In this document: one piece after another, positions 9,461 to 16,921 of the stretch
Numbering within the stretch: position 1 is the first letter of the stretch
How the letters are laid out: every line of letters starts with the position of its first letter
Source of the DNA: an uncultured Eubacteriales bacterium
GTDB taxonomy: Bacteria; Bacillota; Clostridia; Oscillospirales; Oscillospiraceae
Assembly (NCBI GenBank): GCA_900319635.1
Contig: ONPF01000007.1
Location: 1-38,034 of the forward strand
Length of the DNA: 38,034 nt
Reading direction: 5' to 3'
Program-made: the position numbers and the translations under genes
Notes under the pieces: model-generated
What the model saw: the letters and a program-made list of their open reading frames with translations, nothing else
What the model was told of the DNA's origin: nothing
Databases searched by the model: none

Positions 9461-10123
9461 ATGAAAAAGAGACGGGGAATACTCTTGAGCATGCTGCTGA
9501 TCCTGCTCCTCTGCGTTCTGCTGCTTGTCTTGCCATATGGGCTGTTTTATTTCGCCATGATTCGGGCAACGGCGCTGAACTATACCGATGATTTGACCGA
9601 GGGAAGCTTCAGCTTCTTGACCCGGGAGGAGCGGCCGGGAAGTCTTTTTTACCGAGGAGAGGGGAAGAAAGCCGCCCTTGTCGTCATCACGTTCGACCCG
9701 GACAGCGGCGTATCAGAGTTCACGATCCCAGACGCCTGTGGGGACTACCCTGTGGTGGAGCTGGGCGGCTATGTTGGAAAGGGCGGCCCCTGCCCCTTTG
9801 AGATCGAAGTGAAGGGGCTTCCCTCCACGCTGGGGGTTTTTCCGTCTGGCGGGACCTTCGGGAAAGTCAACGGGAAAAACGTGGATGTCTTCTATCATGA
9901 TGTGACGCTGAACCTCGGCGCAAATATCCGGGAAATCTACGCCTGTCAGGCTGCCGATTACGTGGAAACGGGCGGCGACAGGGGAGAGGTACACGTCGTT
10001 CGGGTCTATTTCAACTGCGACCCGGCAAATCGAAACTTCTATTCCGAAAACGGAAGACTCTATGACAAAAACGGAAAGCTCGTCAAGGGCTTCTTCTATT
10101 GGGACGATAGCTTCCTTTCCTGA
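9461..10123 (+). CDS. Secreted or membrane-anchored protein of unknown function
   Basis: A 220-residue protein with a basic N-terminus (MKKRRG) and one strong hydrophobic segment (residues about 7-34), so it is either a signal peptide or a membrane anchor. The rest looks extracytoplasmic and beta-rich. Phrases such as EFTIPDACGDYPVVELGGY resemble the strand pattern of BspA-type leucine-rich repeats, but not enough repeats are present to call that family. The ATG at 9461 is chosen for the GGGAG upstream; an in-frame GTG at 9446 lacks one. It is followed by a terminator shared with the convergent alr gene. Confidence 0.75.
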   Translation: MKKRRGILLSMLLILLLCVLLLVLPYGLFYFAMIRATALNYTDDLTEGSFSFLTREERPGSLFYRGEGKKAALVVITFDPDSGVSEFTIPDACGDYPVVELGGYVGKGGPCPFEIEVKGLPSTLGVFPSGGTFGKVNGKNVDVFYHDVTLNLGANIREIYACQAADYVETGGDRGEVHVVRVYFNCDPANRNFYSENGRLYDKNGKLVKGFFYWDDSFLS

Positions 10124-10177
10124 AAGGACGGGAGAGCGAAGGGAGCCCTGCCCGCATAGCGCCGCGCGATCGCGCAA

Positions 10178-10214
10178 AAAGAGTGAAGGGAGCGGAAAAC
10201 TCTCTTCACTCTTT
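10178..10214. terminator. Bidirectional terminator between the unknown gene and alr
   Basis: A 15-bp stem AAAGAGTGAAGGGAG/CTCTCTTCACTCTTT (one G-T pair) around a 7-base loop. It is flanked by A-rich sequence on the left and TTTACTTTT on the right, so it can serve both convergent transcripts. Confidence 0.8.
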
Positions 10215-10226
10215 ACTTTTATCTGT

Positions 10227-11357
10227 TCACTTGTTATACACCCGCGGCACCCGCTTGGACACCGCGCACAGCAGCTCGTAGGAGATGGTGCCGGCCTCCC
10301 GCGCCAGGGCGTTGATGTCGTTGTGCTCGCCGAAGATCTCCACCTCGCTGCCCACCTCCACCTGGGGCAGCTCCGTCAGATCCACCATGCACATGTCCAT
10401 GCAGATGCTGCCCCGCTGGGGGGCGAAGCCGCCTTCCACATAAAAGCTGCAGCGGTTGGAGAGGATGCGGGGCAGCCCGTCGGCGTAGCCGATGGCGAGC
10501 ACGCCCATGCGGGTGTGGCGCTCCGTCACAAAGCGCCGCCCGTAGCTGACGCTGGTGCCGGCCTCGTAGTGCTTGATGGTGCTCACGGTGGTCACAAGGC
10601 GCATACAGGGCTTCAGGCCGAGCTTGCCGGTTTCATCCCCGTAGCCGTAGAGCAGCAGCCCGGGCCGCACCATGTCCAGCGCCATCTCCGGATAGTGTAC
10701 CACGGCGCCGGAGTTTGCGCAGTGCCGGATGGCAAAGCGCACCCTGCCCCGCTCCTTTACGGCGGCGATCACATCCGTAAAGAGCTTGAATTGCTGTCGG
10801 GTGTAGGCCTCGTTCTCCTCGCCCTCCTCGTCGGAGACGGCAAAGTGGGTGTAGATCCCCTCCGGCTCCAGGTTCGGAAGATGGCAGGAGGCGATCACGT
10901 TCCCCACGCCGATGTCAAAGTAGTCCCCGGCACAGAGGAAGCCCAGCCGGGACATGCCGGTGTCCAGCTTGATGTGGACCCGGAGCGTCTTTCCCAGCTC
11001 CCGGGCAGCGGCGGAATACTCCTTCGCTTTCGCCAGGGCACTCACGGTTTGGGTCAGATCCTCTTCGATCAACAGCCCCGTGTACTCCGGCGGCGTGTGC
11101 CCCAGGATCAGGATCGGCATGGTGATGCCGCCCCGGCGCAGCTCCAGCGCCTCGTCCAGACAGGAGACGGCCAGGTAGTCCGCCCCGGCTTCCTGCAGCA
11201 GGCGGGAGACGGGCAGCGCGCCGTGCCCGTAGGCGTCGGCCTTCACCACGCCCAGAAAGCGGCAGCCCTTCGGCAGCGCGGCGCGGATGGCCTCATAATT
11301 GTGGCGGATATTGGGCAGGGAGATCTCCGCCCAGCTTCTCTTTTGTAAGTCGTTCAT
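10227..11357 (-). CDS. alr: Alanine racemase
   Basis: PLP-dependent interconversion of L- and D-alanine for peptidoglycan. The 376-residue protein has the PLP-lysine motif VVKADAYGHG with Lys39, an N-terminal TIM barrel and the C-terminal beta domain. The second catalytic base is the Tyr of SVSYGRRF (about residue 265). The ATG at 11357 has GGAG seven bases upstream; the TTG at 11369 is in frame but overlaps that site. It begins two bases after the stop codon of the lipoprotein gene, so translation is probably coupled. Confidence 0.97.
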   Translation of the reverse strand: MNDLQKRSWAEISLPNIRHNYEAIRAALPKGCRFLGVVKADAYGHGALPVSRLLQEAGADYLAVSCLDEALELRRGGITMPILILGHTPPEYTGLLIEEDLTQTVSALAKAKEYSAAARELGKTLRVHIKLDTGMSRLGFLCAGDYFDIGVGNVIASCHLPNLEPEGIYTHFAVSDEEGEENEAYTRQQFKLFTDVIAAVKERGRVRFAIRHCANSGAVVHYPEMALDMVRPGLLLYGYGDETGKLGLKPCMRLVTTVSTIKHYEAGTSVSYGRRFVTERHTRMGVLAIGYADGLPRILSNRCSFYVEGGFAPQRGSICMDMCMVDLTELPQVEVGSEVEIFGEHNDINALAREAGTISYELLCAVSKRVPRVYNK

Positions 11358-11359
11358 GT

Positions 11360-11899
11360 TTAACTCCAATTTTCGATTTCACAGGCGACGGTCACAACGC
11401 CGTCGCATTGCAGTTCCGCCCGGCAGGGGATCCCCCCGTCGAACCAGACCCGCGCCAGGCAGTGGTCGCTGACGGAAAGCTCCACCGCGTCACAGCCGCC
11501 CTCCTCCCAGAAGGCGTCCGGGTGGCCGGTTCGCAGAGCCTCCACCAGCAGCGGCAGGGCGGACATGGGCGTGAGCCCGTAGGCGTCCAGATCCCCGGTA
11601 TCCAGGATCAGCCAGTCATACTCCAGGGCGGTGGCGCCCTTTTCCACCTTGGCCGTGATGCCGGAGATCTCTCCCGGCGAGAGCACCGTGACCCGCTGCA
11701 CGTCCCCCTCCAGCGCGTAGCGCAGGGAGAAGGAAGCCGTGCGATCCGGGTAGGAGGCGGTGAGCGCGGCGGTGAAGCTGAGAGCGTCCTTTTGGGCAAG
11801 TTCCCGGGAAAAAGTCTCAAAGCGCTCCCGGGCGGCGTTGCCGCAGCCGGTGAGCAGCAGACAGAACAGCAGGGGGATCAGGACAAGCGTTTTTTTCAT
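11360..11899 (-). CDS. Lipoprotein of unknown function
   Basis: A 179-residue protein with a type II signal peptide: MKKT, a hydrophobic core and the lipobox LLTGC, so it is anchored to the outer face of the membrane at Cys19. The mature part resembles small lipoproteins with a beta-rich fold but matches no family I can name. The start ATG at 11899 has TGGAGGTACC upstream. It is the promoter-proximal gene of a two-gene operon with alr; the pairing with D-alanine supply hints at a cell-wall role, which is inference only. Confidence 0.85.
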   Translation of the reverse strand: MKKTLVLIPLLFCLLLTGCGNAARERFETFSRELAQKDALSFTAALTASYPDRTASFSLRYALEGDVQRVTVLSPGEISGITAKVEKGATALEYDWLILDTGDLDAYGLTPMSALPLLVEALRTGHPDAFWEEGGCDAVELSVSDHCLARVWFDGGIPCRAELQCDGVVTVACEIENWS

Positions 11900-11959
11900 G
11901 GGTACCTCCAAAGTGTCGTGGTATCCAAGCTTATGCGCCCGCCCCCCGGTTTGATGAAC

Positions 11960-11988
11960 ATTATAATCCCTGCCCGGCACTCCGTCAA
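11960..11988 (-). promoter_or_regulatory. Promoter of the lipoprotein-alr operon
   Basis: On the minus strand, TTGACG (11983-11988), a 17-base spacer and a perfect TATAAT (11960-11965), 60 bases upstream of the start codon. Confidence 0.88.
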
Positions 11989-12035
11989 TTCTTTCTTTCC
12001 GCCCTTGATTTTTGGCAAAAAGGACAAAAACACTC

Positions 12036-12064
12036 TTGAAAACTTGTGCGAACTGTGATACTCT
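12036..12064 (+). promoter_or_regulatory. Promoter of the pheST T-box leader
   Basis: TTGAAA at 12036-12041 followed by a weak -10 (GATACT at 12057-12062 or TACTCT at 12059-12064), just upstream of the T-box stem I at 12079. Confidence 0.55.
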
Positions 12065-12078
12065 ATGCCTGCTGTGAT

Positions 12079-12294
12079 CGGGAAAATAGTGCCTGGACGG
12101 ACGGACAGAGAAAGAGGGTCGGCGGCTGGAAGCCCTCTGCGTCAGGGGCGCTTGGTTCGCCCGGGAGCTCCGGCCAATCCCCGGCGGGCGGCGCCCGTTA
12201 CCGCGTCGAGAGTGCGATTCCTGGAATCGAATGTGGGTGGTACCACGGAAGCGATGCTTTCGTCCCAGTGCGGGACGGAGGCTTATTTTTTTTG
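12079..12294 (+). promoter_or_regulatory. T-box riboswitch, phenylalanine specifier
   Basis: Stem I can be drawn by hand: CGGG (12079-12082) pairs with CCCG (12160-12163). GTGCC (12089-12093) pairs with GGCGC (12147-12151), and a distal AGAGGG/CCCTCT helix follows. Between the two lower helices the 3' side is TTGGTTCG, putting a TTC (Phe) codon at 12156-12158 in the specifier position. The conserved T-box GGGTGGTACCACGG is at 12234-12247; its TGGT bulge can pair with the ACCA end of tRNA(Phe). The terminator follows at 12248-12293. Uncharged tRNA(Phe) should favour antitermination and pheST expression. Confidence 0.93.
12248..12293 (+). terminator. T-box terminator
   Basis: CGTCCC (12261-12266) pairs with GGGACG (12272-12277), and AAGC/GCTT can extend the stem. 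A run of eight T follows at 12286-12293. It competes with the antiterminator built from the T-box sequence. Confidence 0.9.
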
Positions 12295-12320
12295 TAGGGG
12301 CCGGCGCCCTCGACGGCCCG
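12291..12320 (+). repeat. 30-bp GTAGGGGCC repeat, copy 2
   Basis: Same as 9402-9430 with two substitutions, which shift the single mismatch to the opposite side of the hairpin. It starts inside the T-run of the T-box terminator. Confidence 0.65.
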
Positions 12321-12334
12321 CGTGAAAACGGAAT

Positions 12335-12870
12335 ACCCCTCAGTCCGGCTTTGCGGACAGAGCCGCCTTGCGGTGCCCGAAAAACGCTGCGGGCTTACGC
12401 TATTCCTTGCGTTTTTCGACCGCTGCGGAAATTCCGTCTTTGCTTTGTCTGCCACCGGCAGCGCAAAGCCGCAATTCCCCTTGCACAGGGGCGCACACAA
12501 GGAAAGAGAACCCCTCCGCCCCAGTGTGAGCACTGGGGCACCTCCCCTTAGGCAGGGGAGGCAAAGATGAAAGAAACCCCTCAGTCCGGCTTTGCCGGAC
12601 AGCGCCGCCTTGCGGTGCCCGAAAAACGCTGCGGGCTTACGCTATTCCTTGCGTTTTTCGACCGCTGCGGAAATTCCGCCTTTGCTTTATCTGCCACCGG
12701 CAGCGCAAAGCCGCAATTCCCCTTAGACAGGGGAGCACACAAGGAAAGAGAACCCCTCCGCCCCAGTGTGAGCACTGGGGCACCTCCCCTTAGGCAGGGG
12801 AGGCAAAGATGAAAGGAGAACCCCTCAGTCCGGCTTTGCCGGACAGCTCCCCTTAGGCAGGGGAGCCTAT
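12335..12870 (+). repeat. Tandem structured repeat: two ~242-bp copies plus a short third copy
   Basis: Copy 1 spans 12335-12575 and copy 2 spans 12576-12819; they differ at only about seven positions. Copy 3 (12820-about 12870) retains only the first hairpin and the CTCCCC/GGGGAG hairpin. Each long copy contains hairpin A (GTCCGGC/GCCGGAC, imperfect in copy 1), hairpin B (GCGGT-gcc-CGAAAAACGC pairing with GCGTTTTTCG-ACCGC; 12370-12423 and 12612-12665), and hairpin C (CTTTGC..CTGCC/GGCAG.GCAAAG). An inverted two-hairpin unit CCGCCCCAGTG/CACTGGGGC..CTCCCC/GGGGAG comes last. These copies fill the 590 bases between the T-box terminator and pheS; no credible gene is present. Confidence 0.85.
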
Positions 12871-12887
12871 AAGGAAAGGAGATTTAT

Positions 12888-13913
12888 ATGAAAGAACTGA
12901 TGCAGGCGCTTCGGGACAAGGCCATGCAGGCCATCTTCGAGGCGGACGACGTGGAAAAGCTGGAGGAGCTGCGCATCAAGTACCTGGGCAAAAAGGGCGA
13001 GATGACCGCGATCCTGCGGCAGATGGGCAAGCTCTCCCCGGAGGAGCGCCCGGTGATGGGTCAGCTGGCCAACCAGGTCCGCGGCGAGATCGAGGGTCTG
13101 CTGGAGGAGCGGCGGAAGATCGTGACCGAGGCCATGCTGGAGAAGAAGCTGCAGCGGGAGGCCATCGACGTGACCCTGCCCGGCCGGAAGCCCCAGCTGG
13201 GGCACAAGCACCCCATGTACAACGTCCTGGATCAGATCAAGGACATCTTCATCGGCATGGGCTTTGAGATCGTGGACGGCCCCGAGGTGGAGCGGGAGGA
13301 GTATAACTTCACCAAGCTGAACATCGACGAGGGGCACCCCTCCCGGGAGTGGACGGACACCTTCTATTTCACCCCGGACAGCAAGATCCTCCTGCGCACC
13401 CAGACCTCTCCCATGCAGATCCACGCCATGGAGACCCGGCCGCTTCCTATCCGCATCATCGCCCCCGGGCGGGTCTACCGCAAGGACGAGGTGGACGCCA
13501 CCCACAGCCCCATGTTCCACCAGATCGAGGGCATGGTCATCGACAAGGGTGTGACCATGGCGGATCTGAAGGCCACGCTGAACCTGGTGGTGGAGAAGAT
13601 TTACGGCAAGGGCACCGTCACCCGCTTCCGCCCCCATCACTTCCCCTTCACCGAGCCCAGCTGCGAGCTGGACATCCAGTGCCACAAGTGCGGCGGCAAA
13701 GGCTGCTCCACCTGCAAGGGCGAGGGCTGGATCGAGGTGCTTGGCGCCGGCATGGTGCACCCCAAGGTGCTCTCCGGCTGCGGCATCGACCCGGACGTGT
13801 ACTCCGGCTGGGCCTTCGGCATGGGCCTGGAGCGGCTCGCCATGGGCGAATACAAGATCACGGATCTGCGTCTCATTTTTGAGAACGACGTAAGATTTCT
13901 TGAACAGTTCTGA
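12888..13913 (+). CDS. pheS: Phenylalanine--tRNA ligase alpha subunit
   Basis: Catalytic subunit of the (alpha-beta)2 enzyme that charges tRNA(Phe). The 341-residue protein has the N-terminal coiled-coil tRNA arm (about 1-90), class II motif 2 (GRVYRKDEVDATHSPMFHQ, 194-212), FTEPSCE (254-260) and motif 3 GMGLERLAMG (about 315-324). Cys265, Cys268, Cys273 and Cys276 form a compact CxxC-x4-CxxC knuckle that could bind zinc and is seen in part of the bacterial PheS family. The ATG at 12888 is preceded by GGAAAGGAG. It is controlled by the Phe T-box, although about 595 bases of repeats separate the two. Confidence 0.98.
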   Translation: MKELMQALRDKAMQAIFEADDVEKLEELRIKYLGKKGEMTAILRQMGKLSPEERPVMGQLANQVRGEIEGLLEERRKIVTEAMLEKKLQREAIDVTLPGRKPQLGHKHPMYNVLDQIKDIFIGMGFEIVDGPEVEREEYNFTKLNIDEGHPSREWTDTFYFTPDSKILLRTQTSPMQIHAMETRPLPIRIIAPGRVYRKDEVDATHSPMFHQIEGMVIDKGVTMADLKATLNLVVEKIYGKGTVTRFRPHHFPFTEPSCELDIQCHKCGGKGCSTCKGEGWIEVLGAGMVHPKVLSGCGIDPDVYSGWAFGMGLERLAMGEYKITDLRLIFENDVRFLEQF

Positions 13914-13917
13914 CTTG

Positions 13918-13959
13918 CTTCCCCCTTGGGGGGAAGTGCCCCGCAGGGGCGATAGGGGC
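13918..13959 (+). repeat. Two-hairpin repeat downstream of pheS
   Basis: CTTCCCCC-ttg-GGGGGAAG, GTG, GCCCC-gca-GGGGC and GATAGGGG. It has the same order of parts as the inverted unit at 8693-8731, where the second stem is GGCC/GGCC. Confidence 0.65.
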
Positions 13960-13975
13960 TCCCATTTGACAGCCC

Positions 13976-14128
13976 CTTCAGTCGCTTCGCGACAGCTTCC
14001 GCCTTGCGGTGCCCGAAAAATGCTGCGGGCTTTCACAGTTCCTTGCATTTTTCGACCGCTGCGGAAATTCCGGACTCGCTTTTTCTGCCACAGGCAGCGC
14101 GAGTCCGCAATTCCCCCTCAGGGGAGCC
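13976..14128 (+). repeat. Long structured repeat between pheS and pheT
   Basis: Same order of hairpins as the tandem copies upstream of pheS, with compensatory changes: hairpin A is GTCGC-ttc-GCGAC (13981-13993). Hairpin B is GCGGT-gcc-CGAAAAATGC with GCATTTTTCG-ACCGC (14006-14059). Hairpin C is GGACTCGC..CTGCC/GGCAG.GCGAGTCC (14072-14106). It ends in CCCCTcAGGGG before the pheT ribosome-binding site. Confidence 0.85.
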
Positions 14129-14147
14129 AAAAAGGAGGATTATTGAT

Positions 14148-16832
14148 ATGAAAATGCCCAGAAAATGGCTCAATGAGTTTGTAAATCTGCCTCTGGAGGA
14201 GGTGGGCGACAAGGCCTTTGCCGAGGCGATGAGCGTCTCCGGCTCCAAGGTGGAGGTCACCGAGGATCTGACCCAGACCATCCACAACGTCAAGGTGGGG
14301 CGCATCCTGTCCCTGGAGAAGCACCCCAATTCGGATCATATGCTGGTGTGCCAGATCGATGTGGGGGAGGAAGCTCCCGTCCAGATCTGCACCGGCGCCT
14401 GGAACGTGCATGTGGGCGATCTGGTGCCCGCGGCGCTGCACAAGTCCCTGCTGCCGAACGGGACGAAGATCGAGAAGGGCAAGCTCCGGGGCGTGGAGTC
14501 CTGCGGTATGCTCTGCTCCCTCAAGGAGCTGGCGGCGGACGTGCACGACTTCCCCTACGGCCAGATCAAGGCCGCGGCCCTGCTGAACAACTATCACCCC
14601 ATCGACCCGCTGAAGCCCTCCATCTCTCCTCTCATCAAGAGCGGCGACCGGATCTTCGGCAAGGTGGTGGCGGCGGAGGTCACCAAGGTGGAAAACGCCG
14701 GCGTGAACCGGTTCAAATGCAGCCTCGCCACTGGAAACGAGACCATCACCGACTGCCAGAACATCCACGCGGGCGACCTGGTGGCCTACAACACCGAGAA
14801 GGACGCCATCTGCACCCTCCAGGACCTCCACGCCGAGCAGCGGGAGTTTCCCAACTGCATCGAGGACGGCATCCTGATCCTCCACGAGGACTGCAAGCCC
14901 GGCGACGATGTGGGCGTGCTCCTGGGTCGGGACGACCATGTGGTGGAGTATGAGATCACCCCCAACCGGCCGGACTGCCTGTGCATGATCGGCCTGGCGC
15001 GGGAAGTGGCCGTCACCTTCGGCAAGGAGCTGAAGCTCCACGAGCCGGTAGTGCAGGCCAAGGCGGGCGGCAATATCGCGAACATGGCCAGGATCGTCAT
15101 CGAGGATCCGGCGCTCTGCCCCCGCTACACCGCCCGGATGGTGAAAAACGTGAAGATCGCCCCGTCTCCGGCCTGGATGCGGGAGCGGCTGCGCAACGCG
15201 GGCATGCGCCCCATCAACAACCTGGTGGACATCACAAACTACGTCATGCTGGAGTACGGTCAGCCCATGCACGCCTTTGACTTCAGCTGCGTCAAGGACG
15301 GGGAGATCCATGTGCGCTGCGCCCGGGAAGGGGAGAGCATCCGCACCCTGGACGGCAACGACCGCCCCCTCACGCCCAATATGCTCTGCATCTGCGACAC
15401 GGAAAAGCCCGTGGCCGTGGCCGGCGTCATGGGCGGCGAGAACAGCGAGATCGTGGGCGACACCGCCATGGTGCTCTTTGAGAGCGCCTGCTTCAACGGC
15501 CCCTCCGTCCGCCGCACTGCCACCGCGCTGGGCATGCGCACCGACGCCTCCTCCCGCTTTGAGAAGGGGCTGGACGCCGAGGGCACCTGGAAGGCCGTGC
15601 AGCGCGCCTGCGAGCTGGTGGAGCTCCTGGGCTGCGGCGAGGTGGTGGAGGGCGTGATCGACGTCTTCCCCGGCAAGAAGCCCCAGACTACGGTCAAGCT
15701 GGAGCCGGAAAAGATCAACGGCCTTCTCGGCACGGACATCGACGAGCAGACCATGCGCAGGATCCTCAGCGACCTGGGCTTCGGCTTTGACGGCGACACC
15801 ATCCTGGTGCCCTCCTGGCGCGGCGACGTGGAGCACTACTCCGACATTGCCGAGGAGGTGGCCCGCTTCTACGGCTATAACGAGATCCCCACCGCCTTCT
15901 CCGGCGGCATCAGCACCGCCGGCGGCTACACCGAGCTCCAGCAGACGGAGCGGCGCATCGGCGAGGTCTGCCGCAGCATGGGGCTGGACGAGATCATTAC
16001 CTACTCCTTCATCAGCCCCGGCTACTATGACAAGATCCGCATGCCCAAGGACGATCCCCGGCGGGACAGCCTGAAGATCCTGAACCCCCTGGGCGAGGAT
16101 ACCTCCATCATGCGCACCACCATCCTCCCCTCCATGCTGGAGATCCTGACCCGCAACTACAACTACCGCAACAAGTCCGCCGCCCTCTACGAGATCGGCC
16201 GCATCTACCACAAGCGCCCCGACGGTCTGGCCGACGAGCCGAAGATCGTCTCCCTGGGCGCCTACGGCCCAGAGATGGACTTCTTCGTGTTGAAGGGCTG
16301 GGTGGAGAACCTGCTGGCGGATCTGGGCGCTGCAAAGCCTCACTTTGTCCAGGAGCGCCTCAACCCCTCCTATCATCCCGGCCGCTGCGCCCGCGTCTTC
16401 GTGGGCGAGACCGAGATCGGCGTACTGGGGCAGATCCATCCCCAGGTAGCCTCAAACTACGGCGTGGACGCGGAGCTCTACTGCGCCGAGCTGCGCTTTG
16501 ACGCGCTCCTTTCCGTCAAGGGCGGCATCCCCGTCTTCAAGCCTCTGCCCCGCTTCCCCGCGGTGACCCGGGACATCGCCGTGGTCTGCGGCGCGGAGGT
16601 GCCCGTGGGCGACATGACCGAGGCCATCCTCGCAGGCGGCGGCCAGTATCTCAAGGGCTGCACCCTCTTTGACGTGTACACCGGCCACCACATCGCCGAG
16701 GGCATGAAGTCCGTGGCCTTCTCCCTCACTATGCGGGCGGAGGATCAGACGCTGACCGACGAGCACGCCGAGGAGACGGTGAAAAAGGTGCTGCAGCTCC
16801 TGAAGGAGAAATTCAACGCCGTCATGCGGTAA
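14148..16832 (+). CDS. pheT: Phenylalanine--tRNA ligase beta subunit, long form
   Basis: Editing and tRNA-binding subunit of PheRS. In order: an N-terminal segment, an OB-fold tRNA-binding domain (residues about 45-125), B3/B4 editing domain, B5 domain, the catalytic-like domain and the C-terminal FDX-ACB anticodon domain (about 800-894, FPAVTRDIAVV near its start). At 894 residues it is about 90 longer than most bacterial PheT. The extra length is residues about 141-235, between the OB fold and EDGILIL, and resembles a second OB-like unit (VGRILSL..GDLVPAA against FGKVVAA..GDLVAYN). The frame is open upstream into the repeat, but the ATG at 14148 is chosen for AAAGGAGG ten bases before it. 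It is cotranscribed with pheS. Confidence 0.97.
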   Translation: MKMPRKWLNEFVNLPLEEVGDKAFAEAMSVSGSKVEVTEDLTQTIHNVKVGRILSLEKHPNSDHMLVCQIDVGEEAPVQICTGAWNVHVGDLVPAALHKSLLPNGTKIEKGKLRGVESCGMLCSLKELAADVHDFPYGQIKAAALLNNYHPIDPLKPSISPLIKSGDRIFGKVVAAEVTKVENAGVNRFKCSLATGNETITDCQNIHAGDLVAYNTEKDAICTLQDLHAEQREFPNCIEDGILILHEDCKPGDDVGVLLGRDDHVVEYEITPNRPDCLCMIGLAREVAVTFGKELKLHEPVVQAKAGGNIANMARIVIEDPALCPRYTARMVKNVKIAPSPAWMRERLRNAGMRPINNLVDITNYVMLEYGQPMHAFDFSCVKDGEIHVRCAREGESIRTLDGNDRPLTPNMLCICDTEKPVAVAGVMGGENSEIVGDTAMVLFESACFNGPSVRRTATALGMRTDASSRFEKGLDAEGTWKAVQRACELVELLGCGEVVEGVIDVFPGKKPQTTVKLEPEKINGLLGTDIDEQTMRRILSDLGFGFDGDTILVPSWRGDVEHYSDIAEEVARFYGYNEIPTAFSGGISTAGGYTELQQTERRIGEVCRSMGLDEIITYSFISPGYYDKIRMPKDDPRRDSLKILNPLGEDTSIMRTTILPSMLEILTRNYNYRNKSAALYEIGRIYHKRPDGLADEPKIVSLGAYGPEMDFFVLKGWVENLLADLGAAKPHFVQERLNPSYHPGRCARVFVGETEIGVLGQIHPQVASNYGVDAELYCAELRFDALLSVKGGIPVFKPLPRFPAVTRDIAVVCGAEVPVGDMTEAILAGGGQYLKGCTLFDVYTGHHIAEGMKSVAFSLTMRAEDQTLTDEHAEETVKKVLQLLKEKFNAVMR

Positions 16833-16861
16833 AAAATGTGTGATTGCGAGCCTTTTTCGAC

Positions 16862-16889
16862 TTTACTTGGCAGAAATATCTGATATAAT
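16862..16889 (+). promoter_or_regulatory. ireB promoter (extended -10)
   Basis: TATAAT at 16884-16889 with TG one base ahead (TGaTATAAT), and a weak TTTACT at 16862-16867 with a 16-base spacer. Confidence 0.75.
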
Positions 16890-16921
16890 AGGGTCGAGGA
16901 ACCAAGAAAGGAGGGATCGTC

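Noticed and set aside
12322-12812. Two similar small proteins encoded by the tandem repeat
   Set aside because: The frames follow the repeat, have no ribosome-binding site, and the pheT-leader copy keeps hairpins rather than the protein sequence. More likely noncoding.
12335-12870. CRISPR-like array
   Set aside because: The repeat unit is about 242 bases with no spacers and no cas genes.
14004-14147. N-terminal extension of PheT
   Set aside because: The open frame runs through the structured repeat; a strong ribosome-binding site precedes the ATG at 14148 where homology starts.
14118-16439. 773-codon open frame antisense to pheT
   Set aside because: Opposite strand of pheT, Val/Gly/His-rich with no recognisable domain.
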